A stretch of 36,947 nt of DNA, taken from assembly GCA_903871805.1 (NCBI GenBank), contig CAIQIE010000392.1, forward strand, positions 1-36,947. Reading direction: 5' to 3'. The DNA comes from an uncultured Planctomycetaceae bacterium. Its GTDB lineage: Bacteria; Planctomycetota; Planctomycetia; Planctomycetales; Planctomycetaceae. A program made the position numbers and the translations under genes. Positions 33,827 through 36,947 of the stretch are shown one piece after another. Each line of letters begins with the position of its first letter. Positions within the stretch are counted from its first letter, which is position 1. The notes beneath the pieces are model-generated. The model did no database searches. It was not told the DNA's origin and worked only from the letters and a program-made list of their open reading frames with translations.

Positions 33827-33953
33827 GGGGACACAGCCCGGTAAAAGGTCGGAGCAGAGACACTGGCAGGAACAGCGTCTTAAGGAATCCCGGGGGTTTT
33901 GCAAATGTATTGCTTTTCGAAACACTCGCCTCATTGGAAAATGCCGTGTCCAC
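33827..33953. repeat. Solitary diverged copy of the 128-bp palindromic-ended element
   Basis: It begins GGGGACACAGC (33827-33837) and ends GCCGTGTCCAC (33943-33953), 127 bases, like the array copies. Shared interior blocks include GGAACAGCG and TGCTTTTCGAAACAC versus TCGCTTTTCTGAAACAC. The divergence suggests an older insertion than the near-identical array copies. Confidence 0.75.
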
Positions 33954-34062
33954 AAAGACTCTTTTCGCCAATGGCAAAACGCGAACGGTTCGCCTATGAC
34001 ATCATCGACAATCTCAACAAGATTTTTTCATCAGCACTTACGCACTCAGAACAGGACCCAAC

Positions 34063-35421
34063 ATGATTCGTCATTTCGTACCTGCATTTCTCTTCAGTCT
34101 CATTGCTGTAGTCCATTCTGGACGCTCTGAGGCGTCAGCGGCCGAGGATCGTCCCAACATCATCGTGATTGTGGCTGATGATTTGGGTTACGGTGACCCT
34201 GGATATCTTGGCGGAAAAGATATTCCGACACCAAATGTCGACAGGCTGGCGGCCGAAGGTGTTCGATTCACTTCCGGCTATGTTTCCGGTCCGTACTGCA
34301 GCCCAACGCGAGCTGGCCTTGTGACGGGAAAATACCAGCAGCGATTCGGACACGAGTTCAACCCTGGCCAGGGTCCGAATGCGGCTGAAATCGGGCTTAC
34401 CCTGAAGGAAATAACTATCGCCAATCGTCTGAAGGAACATGGCTACACGACAGGGTTGGTTGGCAAGTGGCATCTTGGAAACGCCGAGAAGTTTCGCCCA
34501 CAGCAGCGAGGTTACGATGAGTTCTTTGGCTTCCTCGGTGGTGCACATCCTTACTTTCCCGAAAACGGCCAGGCTCCGATTTTTCGAGGCAACGAAGAGA
34601 TCCAGGAGTCTGAATACCTCACCGACGCATTCACGCGTGAAGCGGTCTCATTCATTGAGCGCCACAAGGCGAAACCATTCTATCTGCAACTGACGTACAA
34701 CGCGGTTCATACTCCGATGCACTCCAGGCCCGAGCACCAGAAACAGTTTGCGTCAATCGCTGATGAAACTCGCCGCAACTATGCCGGCATGCTGTTTTCT
34801 CTGGACGAAGGCGTGGGCAGAGTTATTGATGCTTTGAAAGCAACAGGCCTTCGCGAGAAGACAATGATCGCATTCATTAGTGACAACGGCGGTCCTCCAG
34901 TGAATGGATCATCCAATGGGCCATTGCGAGGTCAGAAAGCAACAACATGGGAAGGCGGAGTTCGAGTACCATTTATATTGAACTGGCCGGGACAACTGAC
35001 CGCCGCAGAGTACCATCAACCGGTGATTCAGCTTGACCTGCTGCCAACTATCCTCGCTGCGACCGGAAAACCTGTTGCGGCAGAAGAAAAACTTGATGGT
35101 GTGAATCTCCTGCCGTTCTTAAAGGGTGAAGCCAAAGGAGCACCTCATGAATCACTGTATTGGCGATTCGGTCGGCAGACAGCAATTCGTCATGGGGACT
35201 GGAAGCTTGTGAGCGCCAATGGCATCAGCAAGCCGGCGTTGTTTAATCTGAAAGACGATCTTGGCGAGCAGGACGACAAGTCGGCCAGCGAGCCTCAAAT
35301 ACTCGCGAAGCTCCAGAAGACCTGGGATGCATGGAATGCAACTCTTGTGGAACCCGCATGGAAACCCGCAGCTCAGCAGCGCAAAAGAAGTAATGGCAAA
35401 GGCAGAAAGAAAAACCTGTAA
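34063..35421 (+). CDS. Secreted type I sulfatase (arylsulfatase family)
   Basis: A 452-aa protein with an AGGA site before ATG 34063 and a signal peptide at residues 1-27 (ASAA/ED). The metal-site aspartates are in IVADDLGYGD (Asp39, Asp40). The formylglycine motif CxPxR is CSPTR with Cys79 to be oxidised by FGE or a radical-SAM maturase. Further active-site blocks are GKWHLG and ISDNGGPP. The C-terminal part is typical: YWRFGRQTAIRHGDWKLV and FNLKDDLGEQDD. Planctomycetes carry many such sulfatases, which desulfate algal or mucin polysaccharides; the specific substrate cannot be told. The stop lies 22 bases before the 128-bp element array. Confidence 0.96.
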   Translation: MIRHFVPAFLFSLIAVVHSGRSEASAAEDRPNIIVIVADDLGYGDPGYLGGKDIPTPNVDRLAAEGVRFTSGYVSGPYCSPTRAGLVTGKYQQRFGHEFNPGQGPNAAEIGLTLKEITIANRLKEHGYTTGLVGKWHLGNAEKFRPQQRGYDEFFGFLGGAHPYFPENGQAPIFRGNEEIQESEYLTDAFTREAVSFIERHKAKPFYLQLTYNAVHTPMHSRPEHQKQFASIADETRRNYAGMLFSLDEGVGRVIDALKATGLREKTMIAFISDNGGPPVNGSSNGPLRGQKATTWEGGVRVPFILNWPGQLTAAEYHQPVIQLDLLPTILAATGKPVAAEEKLDGVNLLPFLKGEAKGAPHESLYWRFGRQTAIRHGDWKLVSANGISKPALFNLKDDLGEQDDKSASEPQILAKLQKTWDAWNATLVEPAWKPAAQQRKRSNGKGRKKNL

Positions 35422-35435
35422 TGGAAACTGACGAA

Positions 35436-36170
35436 TGTCGCTTGGGGACACAGCCCTCGAATGGGTTGGACCGGAGAAACTAACGGGAACAGCGACTGCA
35501 GGGACCCTCGCGATTTTTCCAGTATGTCGCTTTTCTGAAACACGCGGAACAAAGGCAAGTGCTGTGTCCCCAGGGAAGTGGTTTGGGGACACAGCCCTCG
35601 TGTCTTGGCGAACGAATGTCGCTTGGGGACACAGCCCTCGAATGGGTTGGACCGGAGAAACTAACGGGAACAGCGACGGCAGAGATCCTCGCGATTTTTC
35701 CAGTATGTCGCTTTTCTGAAACACGCGGAACAAAGGCAAGTGCTGTGTCCCCAGAGAAGTGGTTCCCCAGGGAAGTGGTTTGGGGACACAGCCCTCGTAT
35801 CGCTTGGCGAATGTCGCTTGGTCGCTTGGGGACACAGCCCTCAAATGGGTTGGAGCGGAGAAACTAGCGGGAACAGCGACTGCAGGGACCCTCGCGATTT
35901 TTCCAGTATGTCGCTTTTCTGAAACACGCGGGCCGAAGGCAAGTGCTGTGTCCCCAGGGAAGTGGTTGTGTCCCCAGGGAAGTGGTTTGGGGACACAGCC
36001 CTCGTATCGCTTGGCGAATGTCGCTCGGTCGCTCGGGGACACAGCCCTCGAATGGGTTGGACCGGAGAAACTAACGGGAACAGCGACGGCAGGGATCCTC
36101 GCGATTTTTCCAGTATGACGCTTTTCTGAAACACGCGGGCCGAAGGCAAGTGCTGTGTCCCCAGAGAGTT
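35436..36170. repeat. Tandem array of four 128-bp elements with 11-bp perfect terminal inverted repeats
   Basis: Copies at 35444-35571, 35625-35752, 35828-35955 and 36035-36162, each 128 bases. Each begins GGGGACACAGC and ends GCTGTGTCCCC, a perfect 11-bp inverted pair. An inner pair AGCGAC/GTCGCT can also fold. The spacers (53, 75 and 79 bases) share AGTGGTTTGGGGACACAGCCCTCG, i.e. three 16-base partial copies of the left end, with starts at 35585, 35782 and 35989. The array starts 22 bases after the sulfatase stop and ends 28 bases before the cassette-like ORF stop. Structurally it resembles REP/BIME or MITE elements. No transposase lies in the window. The repeat creates a long open frame on the - strand that is not a gene. 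Confidence 0.93.
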
Positions 36171-36190
36171 GATAGCAGGGACGAGTACGA

Positions 36191-36571
36191 TTACGAATAC
36201 AGTCGGCAAATGGGAAACCGCCAATTGATGGCGTTTTTGGACTCGGCAGAGGCATATGTTGGGACGAATAGCCACACTATTGGAAGCGTGAATGCCATCA
36301 AGCCAGGAATCGCCATTAGAGCATGAAATGGGTGAACACGATCCCTACGCCTCCACAACACAAGTGATGCAAAAAAGATTGCCAGAAAACCACTGGCAGC
36401 AATCGTAGCAACAAGTGGTTGGTTATGGGCAACAAGAAAACAAGACGTGACAAGCATCCATGCGGAACTTCCGAGCGACGCGCCAAACCATCCTCCCGCA
36501 TTCCATTGGAACTTCCCTGGGCCATTAACGGGAATAGCATTGCTTTTCGATTGCGTGGTCTTCTTCGTCAA
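36191..36571 (-). CDS. Small predicted membrane protein in a putative integron cassette
   Basis: A 126-aa ORF starting at TTG 36571; no in-frame ATG occurs before residue 39, and no clear ribosome site is present, as in many cassette genes. It is predicted to have about three transmembrane helices (WMLVTSCFLVAHNQPLVATIA, FLAIFFASLVLW, MAFTLPIVWLFV) with an RRRDR loop. The start lies about 19 bases after the crossover-type end (GTTATGC) of the attC-like site, as expected for a cassette ORF read leftward. No family recognised. The stop is close to the end of the 128-bp repeat array, and no attC follows it. Confidence 0.55.
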   Translation of the reverse strand: MTKKTTQSKSNAIPVNGPGKFQWNAGGWFGASLGSSAWMLVTSCFLVAHNQPLVATIAASGFLAIFFASLVLWRRRDRVHPFHALMAIPGLMAFTLPIVWLFVPTYASAESKNAINWRFPICRLYS

Positions 36572-36589
36572 GATGTTGAGGTATACGAG

Positions 36590-36681
36590 GCATAACGACG
36601 GCGTTCACCGTGTTGCTGCCGGTGGATGCTCAAAAGACAGAAAACCCACCGCCCGCAACTCAGGTGCAACGCTTTGCTATG
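36590..36681 (-). other. attC-like recombination site (integron gene-cassette attachment site)
   Basis: On the - strand the site reads CATAGC...GTTATGC and folds into a hairpin. The two arms pair in blocks: CATA with TATG, GCGTT with AACGC, CACC with GGTG, GTTGC with GCAAC, and CGGTGG with CCACCG. Unpaired stretches between the blocks (AAA versus GACG, TGA versus GT, GGG versus TGC) and a 20-base apical loop match attC anatomy (R''/R', central spacer, L''/L', terminal structure). A single extra G (GCGTTGCACC against GGTGAACGC) is the extrahelical base, in the L'' arm as expected for this orientation. The R' core GTTATGC is intact, while the R'' AAC is AGC. The stop codon of the upstream ORF lies inside the 5' core, as is common in cassettes. 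Confidence 0.75.
36612..36625. other. Apical arm of the attC-like site (GTTGC / CGGTGG block)
   Basis: This + strand segment GTTGCTGCCGGTGG pairs with CCACCGCCCGCAAC at 36646-36659. It forms the variable-terminal part of the attC hairpin and is listed so that the pairing can be checked. Confidence 0.7.
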
Positions 36682-36922
36682 ACGTTTCTGTCAAGCCAGG
36701 ATCCGCGTACAGAGTTGCCTCAACTGTATCGAGAGCCAGACTGTTACCACGCTTTTGGTCGACAAATGCTCGATAAAAGCGGAAGACACGTGGAAAGCGA
36801 TATCGTTTTACGACAACTACGCTTGAATTGTGTTCAGTATCCCCACCAAAGTAACGTCGTGCTATCCCTGAGCAGGATAGCACGACGGGCACCAAGCCGG
36901 ACCTGTATTTGTCAAACAGCAT
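36677..36922 (-). CDS. Short ORF upstream of the attC-like site, possible cassette gene
   Basis: An 81-aa leftward ORF from ATG 36922, with its stop inside the 5' core of the attC-like site. It is rich in R, V and Y (VVVVKRYRFPRVFRFYRAF). A perfect 13-bp hairpin (36855-36887) lies within it. No family is recognised and no ribosome site is clear. The position fits a cassette ORF, but the coding status is unproven. Confidence 0.4.
   Translation of the reverse strand: MLFDKYRSGLVPVVLSCSGIARRYFGGDTEHNSSVVVVKRYRFPRVFRFYRAFVDQKRGNSLALDTVEATLYADPGLTETS
36855..36887. other. Perfect 13-bp stem-loop near the right window edge
   Basis: CGTCGTGCTATCC (36855-36867) and GGATAGCACGACG (36875-36887) are exact inverted repeats around CTGAGCA. 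No T run follows on either strand, so it is not an intrinsic terminator. It could be an RNA element or the remains of a palindromic insertion in the putative cassette. Confidence 0.8.
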
Positions 36923-36947
36923 CGTATCTTATGAAACCGATACGAAA

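Larger units (their letters stand above)
33130..34062. other. Long divergent intergenic region with an ORF fragment and a repeat element
   Basis: About 930 bases between gamma-GT (-) and the sulfatase (+). It contains the short ORF at 33511-33642 and a diverged copy of the 128-bp repeat element at 33827-33953. The other ORFs look like chance frames. The sulfatase start is preceded by AGGA. Confidence 0.5.

Noticed and set aside
35152..36255. Long leftward open frame (367 codons) through the repeat array
   Set aside because: It is antisense to the 3' end of the sulfatase and consists of translations of the 128-bp repeat. Proteins like it are annotation artefacts of the repeat.
36541..36575. 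Resemblance of AACGGGAATAGC...TTGCTTTTCGA to the interior of the 128-bp element
   Set aside because: Short similarity inside a coding-like frame, without the element's ends. Not enough to call a copy.

Overview
The window looks like a stretch of planctomycete chromosome of roughly 55% GC. The evidence is the gene content: a DUF1559 pilin-like protein followed by a small carboxypeptidase-regulatory-like lipoprotein, a secreted BNR sialidase, a PhoPQ-activated-pathogenicity-related protein, a DUF1570 metalloprotease-like protein, a PQQ-like beta-propeller protein, an arylsulfatase, ExbD plus prenyltransferase-type toroid proteins, and TadE/TadG-type proteins. No rRNA, tRNA, CRISPR array, transposase gene or prophage gene was seen. 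Genus cannot be assigned by eye.

Layout. 1-8069: a sialidase running off the left edge (-), then five rightward genes: DUF1559 protein, lipoprotein, PhoPQ-related protein, and two trypsin-like/PDZ proteins, the second with its catalytic serine replaced. 8070-8552: a convergent intergenic region that carries a convincing XerC/XerD dif site at 8308-8335. 8553-13295: four leftward genes (CvpA-like, dtd, thiO, PQQ-propeller), with a compound microsatellite at 10032-10145. 13818-17646: DUF1570 protein and a degenerate sulfatase-like protein (+), then Fur and a FlgM-like protein (-). 18108-24618: alpha/beta hydrolase, beta-lactamase-fold hydrolase, HpcH/HpaI aldolase, and exbD translationally coupled to a large membrane-anchored toroid protein (all +). 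24717-28536: TPR lipoprotein and a second toroid protein (-). 29172-31402: TadE - TadG/VWA - TadE operon (+). 31423-33129: gamma-glutamyltransferase (-). 34063-35421: sulfatase (+). 35444-36162: four tandem copies of a 128-bp palindromic-ended element. 36191-36947: what looks like the edge of an integron cassette array, with one attC-like site between two small leftward ORFs.

The most interesting reading is that this is the replication terminus. The dif-like site sits where coding direction switches from rightward to leftward. All ten GGGCAGGG octamers I found (the E. coli FtsK-loading KOPS motif is GGGNAGGG) point toward it: two on the + strand to its left and eight on the - strand to its right. 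The second is the attC-like hairpin at 36590-36681, which has the canonical attC layout including the extrahelical base. The third is the nearby repeat array, which begins directly after the sulfatase and ends directly after the presumed cassette gene.

Functionally, most products are exported or membrane-bound: carbohydrate and sulfate-ester hydrolases, proteases, pilus-like proteins, glutathione/gamma-glutamyl turnover. This fits a planctomycete polymer degrader. Intracellular housekeeping is represented by dtd, thiO, Fur and the aldolase. All start sites were chosen by eye from ribosome-binding sites and signal peptides.
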